Shown: in pieces, positions 32,498 through 40,630 of the stretch
Layout: the number at the start of each line of letters is the position of its first letter
Numbering within the stretch: position 1 is the stretch's first letter
Origin: Crossiella equi
GTDB taxonomy: Bacteria > Actinomycetota > Actinomycetes > Mycobacteriales > Pseudonocardiaceae
Reading direction: 5' to 3'
NCBI RefSeq assembly: GCF_017876755.1
Contig: NZ_JAGIOO010000001.1
Location: 9,099,786-9,163,785 of the forward strand
DNA: 64,000 bases
Translations under genes and position numbers: made by a program
The notes under the pieces: generated by a model
Told to the model about the DNA's origin: nothing
Databases searched by the model: none
What the model saw: only the letters and a program-made list of their open reading frames with translations

Positions 32498-33847
32498 ATG
32501 CCACACGCAACCCGCACCACTTCCACACCCGGCCAGGCGATGCCGTTCGGGCAGGTCCTGGCCGTTGGCGGCCGCGCCACGCTCGGCGTGCTGCTGGGGC
32601 TCCAGGTCCTGGACAGCGTCGACGGCGTGCTGCTGGTGGTCTTCGCCCCGGAGATCCGGGCCGCGCTGGGTCTGGGCACCGCGGCGGTCAGTGCCGTCGG
32701 CTCCCTGGCCGGGGTCATGGTGGCCCTGGCCGCGCTGCCGCTGGGCATCCTCGGTGACCGTCACCGCCGCACCACCATCGCCGGGGTCTGCACGCTGCTC
32801 TGGGCCGCCGCGGCCGGACTGCTGGGCCTGGTGCAGAGCCTGTGGCAGGTGGTGGTGATCCGGATCCTCGCCGGTATCGGCAAGGCCAACGAGGGACCGA
32901 TCCAGGCCGCGCTCCTGGTCGAGACCTACCCACCGGCCGGGCGGGGCCGGGTGCTCGGCCTGCACCGCGCCGCCCAGCCGCTGGGCATCGTGCTCGGCCC
33001 GCTGCTGGCCAGCGCGGTCGCCGTGCTCGTGCCCGCGGAGCACGAGCCGTGGCGGTGGGCCTTCGTCTTGCTGGCCCTGCCGGCGCTGCTGCTCGGCCTG
33101 GCCACGCTGCGCCTGCGCGAACCCGAACGCGGGCGGTACGAGCGCGAGGCGCTGGGGCACGGGGTCCCGCCGCCGGCACCGGCGCCCGCGCGGGCCGCGT
33201 TCGCCCGGCTGCGGCGGATCCGGACCTTCTCCTCGGTCATGGTCGCGCTGGGCGCGTTCGGCCTGTGCGTGGTCGCCGCGCCGGTCTACCTCAGCGTGCT
33301 GCTGGAGGAGCGGCTCGGACAGGGCGCGGCGGCCCGGGGTGTGATCACCTCCCTGGGCGCGGTCGGTGGACTGGTGGGGGCCGCGCTGGGTGCCGTCTTC
33401 AGCGACCGGCTGTTCGGCCGCAGCCCCGCCGCCTGCCTGCGCCTGGCCGCCGGGGCGCTGGCCCTGCTCGGCATCGGCTTCGCCGTGCAGGCCTACGCCC
33501 CGGACGTGCTGACCTTCACCGTGGTCAGCGCGGTCACGCAGGGCCTGGCCTTCGCCGGGATCATCGCGTTGAGCCTGGTGGTGGCCGCGGTGACCCCGCC
33601 TGCCGTCCGCGCCACCGCCTTCGCCCTGGTCGGGGTGTACCTGGCGGTGTTCGGCGGGCTGGGCGGCAGCCTGCTCACCAGCGTGGCCGAGCAGGCCTGG
33701 GGCGCACAGGCCGCGATCGCCGTGGTCGCCCCCACGGCCTCCGTCCTGGCGGGCCTGGTCCTGGCCTTCGGTGCCCGGCACGTGCGCGGCGACCAGGCAC
33801 GGGCCGCCGCCGACCTGCTGGCCGAGGACCGCGAGCCCCTACCATGA
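32498..33847 (+). CDS. Major facilitator superfamily transporter
   Basis: About 449 residues with some 12 hydrophobic helices, and the loop motif GILGDRHRRTT (MFS motif A) between helices 2 and 3. It is probably a drug or metabolite exporter of the inner membrane. The ATG at 32498 lies just after the operator; an in-frame ATG at 32447 would start upstream of the operator and is rejected. The stop overlaps the TetR start (ATGA), so transporter and repressor are co-expressed. Confidence 0.87.
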   Translation: MPHATRTTSTPGQAMPFGQVLAVGGRATLGVLLGLQVLDSVDGVLLVVFAPEIRAALGLGTAAVSAVGSLAGVMVALAALPLGILGDRHRRTTIAGVCTLLWAAAAGLLGLVQSLWQVVVIRILAGIGKANEGPIQAALLVETYPPAGRGRVLGLHRAAQPLGIVLGPLLASAVAVLVPAEHEPWRWAFVLLALPALLLGLATLRLREPERGRYEREALGHGVPPPAPAPARAAFARLRRIRTFSSVMVALGAFGLCVVAAPVYLSVLLEERLGQGAAARGVITSLGAVGGLVGAALGAVFSDRLFGRSPAACLRLAAGALALLGIGFAVQAYAPDVLTFTVVSAVTQGLAFAGIIALSLVVAAVTPPAVRATAFALVGVYLAVFGGLGGSLLTSVAEQAWGAQAAIAVVAPTASVLAGLVLAFGARHVRGDQARAAADLLAEDREPLP

Positions 33848-34467
33848 TCCCCGTGACCGCCCGAGGACAGCGCCGGATCGACGAGATCGGCGAGGAGAGC
33901 CGGCGCCGCATCCTGGACGCCGCCGAGGCGCTGTTCGCCGAACGCGGGTTCGCCCGCACCTCCTTCGTCGACATCGCCGAGCGCTCGGGCATCAGCCGCG
34001 GGTCCATCCCGTGGCACTTCAAGAACAAGAACGGCCTGGTGATGGCCGTGGTGGAACGCGCGATCGAACGCACCATGCCCGCCGCGCGCTACCAGGACGT
34101 GCCGCCGCTGACCGAGCTGTTCGAGGACACCGCCGAGCTGGTGCGCAGCGGCAACTCCGCGCTGGTGTTCATGGTCCTGGTCGAGGCCCTCGGCGAGAAC
34201 GGCGCCATCCGCGACCGGTACCGCGACTTCGTCACCCGCCGCCAGGACGGCCTGGCCCAGTGGCTGCGCGCGCACCGCCCGGAGGGGGTGGACCCCGACC
34301 TGGCCGCGAAGCGGGAACGCGCCGCGGCGGTGGCGCTCAACGGTGCACTGCTGGGCATCCACCTCCAGGCCCTGGTCGACCCCGACGGTGTGGACCTGGA
34401 CGCCACGCTCCGTCTGGTGGCCGCGGTGTTCGACGGCAACCTCGCCGAGGTGTGGGCCCCGGTGTGA
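33844..34467 (+). CDS. TetR-family transcriptional regulator
   Basis: 207 residues. The N-terminal TetR helix-turn-helix is at about 18-64 ([20 protein letters not shown], then [20 protein letters not shown]). The C-terminal ligand domain is unassigned. ATGA overlap with the MFS gene indicates translational coupling. It probably autoregulates through the palindrome at 32461-32484 and senses a substrate of the exporter or the SDR. Confidence 0.88.
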   Translation: MIPVTARGQRRIDEIGEESRRRILDAAEALFAERGFARTSFVDIAERSGISRGSIPWHFKNKNGLVMAVVERAIERTMPAARYQDVPPLTELFEDTAELVRSGNSALVFMVLVEALGENGAIRDRYRDFVTRRQDGLAQWLRAHRPEGVDPDLAAKRERAAAVALNGALLGIHLQALVDPDGVDLDATLRLVAAVFDGNLAEVWAPV

Positions 34468-34573
34468 CATCCGTCGCGGCCAGACCTGGGCATACCCGAC
34501 GAATGCCGATGGCGGTGCGGGCCGCCTGAGGCCAGGGTGGGGGAGTCACTCAGGCGCGGGCGGGAGATTTTTC

Positions 34574-35800
34574 ATGTGGCTGACAGGCGCGACCGTCGTC
34601 GACGGAACCGGTGCCGACCCGGTGCCCAACCAGGCCGTCCTGGTCGAGGACGGGCGCATCACCTCACTCGGCGGCACCCCGCCCGCCGGGGCGGAGGTCG
34701 TGGACCTGTCCGGTTTGGTGCTCACGCCCGGCCTGATCGACGCGCACGTGCACCTGGGCCTGTCCAGCGACCTGGACAAGCTGTGCGCCACCAAGCACCT
34801 GTCGGTCGCCGAGATCGCCGCCGACATGTTCGTCAACTGCCGCCAGACCCTGGAGTCCGGCTTCACCACGGTCCGCGACACCGGCGGGGTGGACCAGGGG
34901 CTGGCCCGGGTCATCGCCTCCGGCAAGATGCCCGGGCCGCGGATCATCCACTGTGGACCGCTGCTGGCCCAGACCGGCGGGCACGGCGTCTTCGGCGCGG
35001 ACTGGGACTCCGCCGAGGACTGGGCGGCCCGCCAGATCCCCGGCCTGGTGGCGCTGTCCCTGGTCTCCGACGGGCCGGAGTCGGTGCGGCGCAACGCCCG
35101 CGAGGCCTTCCGCCGCGGTGCCTCCTTCCTGAAGATGTGCGTCACCGGCGGTGTCGTCTCCCGCCACGACCAGCTCACCGACACCCAGTTCACCTACGAG
35201 GAGATCGCCGCCGCGGTCGCCGAGGCGCAGGCGCGCGGCACCTACGTGACCGTGCACGCCCACAACAACACGGGCCTGCGCACCGCGATCCGGGCGGGCG
35301 CGAAGTGCGTCGAGCACGGCTCCGAGGTGGACGAGGAGATGGCGGCGGTCATGGCGGCCAACGGCGTCGCCCTGGTCCCCACCCTGTCCGTCGCGCACGC
35401 TCTGCTCGCCGACGCCACCCAGGCCGGGCTGCCCGCGCACATCAGCGAACGCGTCGGCAACGCCATCGAGGGGCAGGTCCGCGCGATCCACGCCGCCCGC
35501 GCGGCCGGGGTGCTCATCGGCTCCGGCTCCGACCACGTCGGGCCCCGGCAGGAGCACAAGGCCCGGGAGCTGGTGCTGCGCAGCGAGATCGAGTCGCCGA
35601 TGCAGGCGCTGGTGACCGCCACCCGGGACAACGCGCGCGTGCTGCGCATCGGCCACGAGGTCGGCACCGTCGAGCCGGGCAAGCTCGCCGACCTCACCGT
35701 GTTCGGCACCGACCCGCTGGCCGACCCCCGGGTCTTCGACGACCCGGACCAGGTGAAGCTCGTGGTGCAGGGCGGCCGTGTGGTGAAGGACATCCGCTGA
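34574..35800 (+). CDS. Metal-dependent amidohydrolase (imidazolonepropionase/prolidase-like)
   Basis: 408 residues of the amidohydrolase superfamily. Metal ligands: DAHVHLG (HxH), the bridging-Lys region [20 protein letters not shown], and the final Asp in GSGSDH. The C-terminal strand [14 protein letters not shown] is family-typical. Similar proteins include Xaa-Pro dipeptidases and N-acyl amino acid hydrolases; the substrate cannot be set from sequence. The ATG at 34574 follows GGGAGA. It stands alone after the TetR gene with a 106-base gap. Confidence 0.82.
   Translation: MWLTGATVVDGTGADPVPNQAVLVEDGRITSLGGTPPAGAEVVDLSGLVLTPGLIDAHVHLGLSSDLDKLCATKHLSVAEIAADMFVNCRQTLESGFTTVRDTGGVDQGLARVIASGKMPGPRIIHCGPLLAQTGGHGVFGADWDSAEDWAARQIPGLVALSLVSDGPESVRRNAREAFRRGASFLKMCVTGGVVSRHDQLTDTQFTYEEIAAAVAEAQARGTYVTVHAHNNTGLRTAIRAGAKCVEHGSEVDEEMAAVMAANGVALVPTLSVAHALLADATQAGLPAHISERVGNAIEGQVRAIHAARAAGVLIGSGSDHVGPRQEHKARELVLRSEIESPMQALVTATRDNARVLRIGHEVGTVEPGKLADLTVFGTDPLADPRVFDDPDQVKLVVQGGRVVKDIR
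34947..34957. repeat. TCCACWGTGGA element 4
   Basis: Exact copy (central T) inside the amidohydrolase gene, read in a different codon frame from the others. Confidence 0.6.
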
Positions 35801-35900
35801 CTCCGGAGGACCCTCTTCAGCAATGGCTGAAAGGCCTCGAACGGTCTCCGCGGCCTCCCTACGCTCCGCGATCACCGTGTACGTGGAACGGAAGGAACAC

Positions 35901-36236
35901 ATGCTGTCCATCAAGAACGTGCTGGCGGGTGCCGCGGTGCTGGCCGTCACGGCGACCTCGGTCTTCGTCGGGGGTGCCACCCCCGCGCACGCCGACGTCT
36001 GGAACTGCGATGCGGTCGCGGACCAGGGCTCGAACTCCGGCTGGGCCCAGTGCAACGACGGCTTCGGGTCCTACCGGGTCGTGGTCAAGTGCAACTCGGC
36101 CCACTGGCCCTACACCCGGGACATCAACGGCCCGGTCCGCACGAAGAACCAGGGCGAGATGGGGCCGATCTCCCAGGTCTTCGGCCAGCCCAACGGCTGC
36201 CACGTGGTTGACGCCTGGGTGCAGGTCGTCACCTGA
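35901..36236 (+). CDS. Small secreted four-cysteine protein, unknown function
   Basis: 111 residues. A clear Sec signal peptide (about 1-31) ends ATPAHA before DVWNCD. The mature part of about 80 residues has four cysteines (NCD, QCND, KCNS, NGCH) that could form two disulfides, and several Trp/Tyr. The ATG at 35901 follows GGAAGGA. It converges on a secreted double-psi-barrel gene across a strong terminator. I do not recognise a family; a small extracellular binding or inhibitor protein is possible. Confidence 0.75.
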   Translation: MLSIKNVLAGAAVLAVTATSVFVGGATPAHADVWNCDAVADQGSNSGWAQCNDGFGSYRVVVKCNSAHWPYTRDINGPVRTKNQGEMGPISQVFGQPNGCHVVDAWVQVVT

Positions 36237-36260
36237 TCGACCGGTCCCGAGCCGGTGTGC

Positions 36261-36292
36261 GGGAGCGGCCCCCGGTGCCGGGGGCCGCTCCC
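36261..36292. terminator. Bidirectional intrinsic terminator
   Basis: A perfect 15-base-pair stem, GGGAGCGGCCCCCGG with its complement, and a 2-base formal loop lie between convergent genes ending at 36236 and 36300. No U-tract, as usual in actinomycetes. Confidence 0.75.
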
Positions 36293-36299
36293 GTTCCGG

Positions 36300-36709
36300 T
36301 CAGCGCACGAACTTCCAGGTGATGTTGATGATGCCGATACCGGGGTCGGCCAGCCGCTGGAAGGCGGGCAGGCTCAGGTCGATCTTGTCCGGGCCGCGGC
36401 TGGGGCACTTGTCCCTGACCTGGGCGCGCACGGTGCGGCCGTTGTGGGTGGCCGCGATGAATACGCCCTGGCACAGCGGGTCGTTGTTGGGGTTGGCCGT
36501 GGTCCAGTAGGCGGCGGGCGCGGCGACGAGGATCTCGGTGGCGGCGTTGGTCTGGGTGCCGCAGGAGCCGTAGCCCGCGTCGTTGTACCAGCTCGCCTGG
36601 CCGTTCTTGACCTGGTTGAACGGGATGCCCGCCTGGGCGGTGCCCGCGGCGGTCAGGGGGATCGCGCAGGCGCGGCCAGCGCGCTGACGAGCTTGCGGGT
36701 GGAGAACAT
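36300..36709 (-). pseudogene. Secreted RlpA/expansin-like double-psi barrel protein with a frameshifted signal peptide
   Basis: The ATG at 36709 (after GAGG) starts a normal signal peptide, MFSTRKLVSALAA, but that frame stops after 18 codons. The rest continues in another frame as CAIPLTAAGTAQA and a mature domain (GQASWYNDAGYGSCG ... VRDKCPSRGPDKIDLS) typical of RlpA-like/barwin double-psi beta-barrels. Adding one G near 36671-36675 restores a single reading frame. So this is either a 1-base deletion or a sequencing error in a G/C run. A read-through start at 36722 gives a non-signal N-terminus and is unlikely to be native. Confidence 0.65.
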
Positions 36710-36937
36710 CGGGGTACCTCATTCCTCGGTGTGCGGGGGTCTTTGTCGGACGCGCCCAGGAATGTGTCCTCCGGTTGGCCGGATGGTTTCATCGTAAGCA
36801 CTCGAACGGGTGCCCTGGTGGGAGGCCTGTTGGCGTTGACGGGAGTTCGCCAGAGCGGAGCCGTGGCGGCGAGGGGGAAAATGGAAGGCCCGCCCCGGGT
36901 GGATTCGCGGCGGCGGGGTCGGCAGCCCGGGCAACCG

Positions 36938-38512
36938 CTAGCGGATGCGCAGCCTGCGCATGAGCTTCAGGCTGGCCAGCATGCCCCGGACGTACTTCTC
37001 GTGGTCCTGGCCGGGTTTGGCGCCCATGACCTGCTTCCTCAGCACCGCCACGTTCACCGCGTCGGTGTACTTGAGCAGGCCCTGGTCCCCGTGCCGGACG
37101 CCGACCCCGGAGTTCTTCACCCCGCCCGACGGCGTGCCCCGGGCCGCGTAGGAGGTGGCCAGGATGTCGTTGATGTTGACGCTGCCGGACTCCAGCCGGG
37201 CGGCCACCGCGTAGGCCGCGCCGAGGTCGGTGCCCCATACCGAGGCGTTGAGGCCGTAGTCGGTGTCGTTGGCCAGCGCGACCGCCTCGTCCACGGTGCG
37301 GTAGCGGTGCAGCGCGACCACCGGGCCGAAGGTCTCGACCGTGCCGCACAGCATGTCCTTGGTGACCCCGGCCAGCACGGTCGGTTCGAAGAAGGCCGGG
37401 CCGAGGTCGGGCCGCGCGCTGCCCCCGCAGAGCACCTCGGCTCCCTTGGCCACGGCGTCGGCCACGTGCGCCTCCACCCGGCCCAGGTGCTCCGGCGAGA
37501 TCAGCGAGCCCATGTCGGGACCGAAGTCGTAGGCGGCGCGGACGTCGAGCGCCTTGGCCTGGGCCACGAACGCGTCCCGGAACTCCTCGTACCGGGACTC
37601 CGGCAGGTAGATCCGTTCCACGTGCATGCAGATCTGACCGGTGTTGCCGAACGCGCCGAACACCGCGCCCCGCACGGCCTCGGCCAGGTCGGCGTCCGGG
37701 AGCACGATCATCGGGTTCTTGCCGCCCAGTTCCAGGCAGCAGCCGGTGAGGTTGCGGCCCGCGCGTTCGCCGATGACCCGGCCGGTGGCCGTGGAGCCGG
37801 TGAACATGACGTAGTCGGCGTTGTCGACGAGGGCCGGGCCGACGTCGGGGCCCTCACCGCACACCACCTGGAACAGGCCTGGCGGCAGACCGGCCTGTTC
37901 GAGCAGGTGCACACCGTGCAGCGGGGAGAGCGCGGTCTTGTTGTCCGGCTTGAGCACCACCGCGTTCCCGGCCATCAGGGCGGGCACCGCGTCGGAGATG
38001 CCGGTGGCGAACGGGAAGTTCCACGGCGAGATGACCCCGACGACCCCCTTGGGCCGCCGGACCTCGGTGGACCGGCTCAGCAGCGGCACCGGCCCGCCGC
38101 GCCGCACCGGCGCCAGCAGCCGGGCGGCCCGCTTCAGGTAGTGGCTCATCACCATCGGCGGGTCGCAGCTCTCCTCGATCGCCATCCGCCGGTTCTTGCC
38201 GCTCTCGACCTGGATCAGGTCGGCGATGGTCCGCGCGTCGTCGACGAAGAGCGTGTGGGCCCGCTTGAACACCGCCAGCCGCTGCCGCAGCGGGGTGGCG
38301 GCCCACTCCCGCTGCGCGCTGCGCGCGGTGCGGAAGGCGGCCTCGATGTCGGCCGGGCCGGACTGCGGCAGCCCGACGACCACCTCGCCGGTGTAGACCT
38401 CGGTGAGCGGCCAGGTGGCACCGGAGGAGCCGGGCACCCGGGCGACGAGCTGTCGCAGGCGCGCCTCGGTCACCGTCGCGGGCCGGGTCGGTCTGAGCGG
38501 GGTGCGGGTCAT
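36938..38512 (-). CDS. Aldehyde dehydrogenase family protein (succinic-semialdehyde-dehydrogenase-like)
   Basis: 524 residues. Motifs: SPWNFPF, FTGSTATGR cofactor loop, catalytic Glu in ELGGKNP and Cys in GNTGQICM. NAD(P)-dependent oxidation of an aldehyde to an acid. The ATG at 38512 follows GGAGGG, 13 bases after the GMC oxidoreductase gene, so the pair likely oxidises alcohol to aldehyde to acid in sequence. It inherits the KstR-type box upstream of the GMC gene. Confidence 0.88.
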   Translation of the reverse strand: MTRTPLRPTRPATVTEARLRQLVARVPGSSGATWPLTEVYTGEVVVGLPQSGPADIEAAFRTARSAQREWAATPLRQRLAVFKRAHTLFVDDARTIADLIQVESGKNRRMAIEESCDPPMVMSHYLKRAARLLAPVRRGGPVPLLSRSTEVRRPKGVVGVISPWNFPFATGISDAVPALMAGNAVVLKPDNKTALSPLHGVHLLEQAGLPPGLFQVVCGEGPDVGPALVDNADYVMFTGSTATGRVIGERAGRNLTGCCLELGGKNPMIVLPDADLAEAVRGAVFGAFGNTGQICMHVERIYLPESRYEEFRDAFVAQAKALDVRAAYDFGPDMGSLISPEHLGRVEAHVADAVAKGAEVLCGGSARPDLGPAFFEPTVLAGVTKDMLCGTVETFGPVVALHRYRTVDEAVALANDTDYGLNASVWGTDLGAAYAVAARLESGSVNINDILATSYAARGTPSGGVKNSGVGVRHGDQGLLKYTDAVNVAVLRKQVMGAKPGQDHEKYVRGMLASLKLMRRLRIR

Positions 38513-38525
38513 GGGGCCCTCCGGG

Positions 38526-40154
38526 TCAGGCGTCTGCGAGGACGAGCCGTGCACCCATCTCGCCGATCATGATGCAGGGCGCGTTGGTGTTGCCGCCGGT
38601 GATGGACGGCATGATCGAGGCGTCGCACACGCGCAGCCCGTCGACGCCCCGGACCTTGAGCTCCGGGTCGACCACCGCGCGCTCGTCCACGCCCATCCGG
38701 CAGGTGCCGACGCCGTGGTAGACGGAGGTGGCGCGGTTGAGGATGGCCTGCCGCAGCTCCCGGCCGCGCAGCCGCTGGCCCGGGTGGATCTCCTCCCGGA
38801 CCGCGCCGTGGAAGGCCGCCGAGGCGAAGATCTCGCGGACCAGCTCCGAGCCCTCGCCCAGCACCTCCAGGTCGGCCGGGTCGGCCAGGTACCGGAAGTC
38901 GACCAGCGGCGCCGCGGTCGGGTCGGCCGAGGCCAGCCGCAGCGTGCCCCGGCTCCTCGGGTACAGCAGCGTGGTCAGCACGGTGAGCGCGGGCCGCTTG
39001 TCCACCGCGTGCCGGATCGGCGCGTCCTGGTTGGGGGAGACGTAGGCCCACGGCAGGACCTGGAGCTGGAGGTCGGGGACCGGCCCGGCCTGGGAGGTCC
39101 GCAGGAAGGCGACCGCCTCGAAGACCGTGTTCGCCAGGAACGTGCTGCCCGGCCGGACCAGCTCGCGGACCAGGCCGCGCGCGAAGTACGGCGCGGTGCC
39201 CTTGTTGCGGCTGGAGGTCACCTGGAAGGTCAGCGCGTGGAACAGGTGGTCGTGCAGGTTCTCGCCCACCGGCAGGTCGGCCAGCACGTCGACGCCGTGC
39301 TCGCGCAGGTGGGCGGCGGGGCCGATACCGGAGAGCATGAGCAGCTGCGCGGAGCCGATGAACCCGGCGGAGAGGATGACCTCCCTGGCCGCGCGCAGCA
39401 CGCGCCGGGTGCCGTCGGCCTCGGTGACCGCCACCCCGACCGCGCGGCCGTTCTCGACGACCACCTTCGTGACCAGCACCCCGGACCGCAGCTCCAGTGT
39501 GGGCGGGGCGAGGTGGTGCAGGTAGCCGACGGCCGCGCTGTAGCGCAGGCCGGACGCGGCGTTCTGCTGCATCCGGCTCACCCCGGTCTGGGACGCCGCG
39601 TTGTAGTCCTCGAGGATCTCGCAGCCGGTCACGTCCGCGGTGGCGTGCAGGAACTGCCCGGAGGCCTCCTGCGGGCTGGTGCTGCGGGTGACCCGGATCG
39701 GCCCGCCCGCGCCCCGGAACTCGTTCTCGCCGTCCTCGAAGTCCTCCAGCCGCTTGTAGGCGGCGTTCACCCGGTCGGCGTCCCAGCCGGTGTTGCCCTC
39801 GGCGGCCCAGGAGTCGAAGTTGGCGCGGTTGCCGCGCACGTAGACCATGCCGTTGACCGAACCGCACCCGCCGACCACCTTGCCGCGCGGCACCGGCATC
39901 CGTCGGTCGAGAACGTGTTCCTGTGGCACCGAGTAGTAGCCCCAGTCCACGGTCCGCTTGAGCCGCGGTACCGCGTGCATCGCCGCGACCAGCCCCGGCT
40001 TGCGGACCAGCAGCCGCGCGTCGCTCGGACCGGCCTCCAGCACGATCACGCTCGCCCCGGACTCCGCCAGCCGCCCGGCGATGGCGGCGCCCGAACTGCC
40101 CGACCCGACGACCAGGTAGTCGGCCTCGTCGCCGAGGGGTGCCCTCTTCGCCAT
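38526..40154 (-). CDS. GMC-family FAD oxidoreductase (choline dehydrogenase-like)
   Basis: 542 residues. The N-terminal FAD motif is LVVGSGSSGAAIAGRL, with the GMC signature PRGKVVGGCGSVNGMVYVRG. The C-terminal catalytic region is SVYHGVGTCRMG followed by GGNTNAPCIMIGE. It oxidises an alcohol; the substrate is unknown. The ATG at 40154 follows GGGAGC; longer frames would cross the operator. First gene of a two-gene operon with the aldehyde dehydrogenase. Confidence 0.9.
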   Translation of the reverse strand: MAKRAPLGDEADYLVVGSGSSGAAIAGRLAESGASVIVLEAGPSDARLLVRKPGLVAAMHAVPRLKRTVDWGYYSVPQEHVLDRRMPVPRGKVVGGCGSVNGMVYVRGNRANFDSWAAEGNTGWDADRVNAAYKRLEDFEDGENEFRGAGGPIRVTRSTSPQEASGQFLHATADVTGCEILEDYNAASQTGVSRMQQNAASGLRYSAAVGYLHHLAPPTLELRSGVLVTKVVVENGRAVGVAVTEADGTRRVLRAAREVILSAGFIGSAQLLMLSGIGPAAHLREHGVDVLADLPVGENLHDHLFHALTFQVTSSRNKGTAPYFARGLVRELVRPGSTFLANTVFEAVAFLRTSQAGPVPDLQLQVLPWAYVSPNQDAPIRHAVDKRPALTVLTTLLYPRSRGTLRLASADPTAAPLVDFRYLADPADLEVLGEGSELVREIFASAAFHGAVREEIHPGQRLRGRELRQAILNRATSVYHGVGTCRMGVDERAVVDPELKVRGVDGLRVCDASIMPSITGGNTNAPCIMIGEMGARLVLADA

Positions 40155-40181
40155 GCCCGCTCCCGCCCGCCACGTCAGAAC

Positions 40182-40195
40182 TGTAACGTGTTCTA
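40182..40195. promoter_or_regulatory. KstR-type operator box upstream of the GMC-ALDH operon
   Basis: The 14 bases TGTAACGTGTTCTA match the KstR consensus TnnAACnnGTTnnA at every fixed position. They sit 27 bases before the GMC start codon. KstR is the TetR-type repressor of sterol catabolism in actinobacteria. No kstR gene is in the window. Confidence 0.6.
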
Positions 40196-40310
40196 GTCGA
40201 GGGCCACGGTATTGTGTCACCCCCTCGGGCCGCAACGGCGGTCCGGGTGATCAGGGGAGGGGTAGCCGCGCCAGGTCGGCCCCGGCAGCCCCCCGGACTG
40301 TCCTGACCTG

Positions 40311-40348
40311 GTGGAGCGGCCCCCGGCGCTCGCCGGAGGCCGTTCCAC
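40311..40348. terminator. Intrinsic terminator after the toxin-immunity genes
   Basis: Left arm 40311-40327 and right arm 40332-40348 pair over 17 positions with two imperfect pairs around a GCTC loop. It lies 15 bases beyond the immunity-gene stop at 40364, in the correct place for minus-strand termination. Confidence 0.6.
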
Positions 40349-40363
40349 TTCGGACAGTGCCCG

Positions 40364-40630
40364 TCAGCGCCAGCGCGCCGGGATGTTGGCCAGCTGGGCC
40401 CGCACGTCCCAGTCGACGGGCCGCCGCTTCGGGTCGGCCCACGGGTAGCCCCGGGCCCGCCAGTCCTCGCGGACCGCGCGCACCCCCTCCGGCATCGTGT
40501 CCTGGTAGCCGAACTCGGTGCCGCAGCAGGCGCAGATGTCGAACGAGCCGAAGCCGTCCTCCCAGGCGGGGTCGGGCTGCACCAGCCCGCACACCCGGCA
40601 GACGTACTCGGTCTCCACTAGTTCACCCAT
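40364..40630 (-). CDS. Small double-CxxC protein, candidate immunity protein
   Basis: 88 residues. It has CRVC at 11-14 and CACC at 33-36, followed by GTEFGYQD, and a Trp/Pro-rich C-terminus (WDVRAQLANIP). This resembles a widespread family of small CCxCGxxFG proteins of unknown structure. The ATG at 40630 overlaps the toxin 3' end by 13 bases; a GTG at 40618 just after the toxin stop is an alternative start. Position directly after a polymorphic toxin suggests an immunity role, possibly zinc-stabilised (inference). Confidence 0.7.
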   Translation of the reverse strand: MGELVETEYVCRVCGLVQPDPAWEDGFGSFDICACCGTEFGYQDTMPEGVRAVREDWRARGYPWADPKRRPVDWDVRAQLANIPARWR

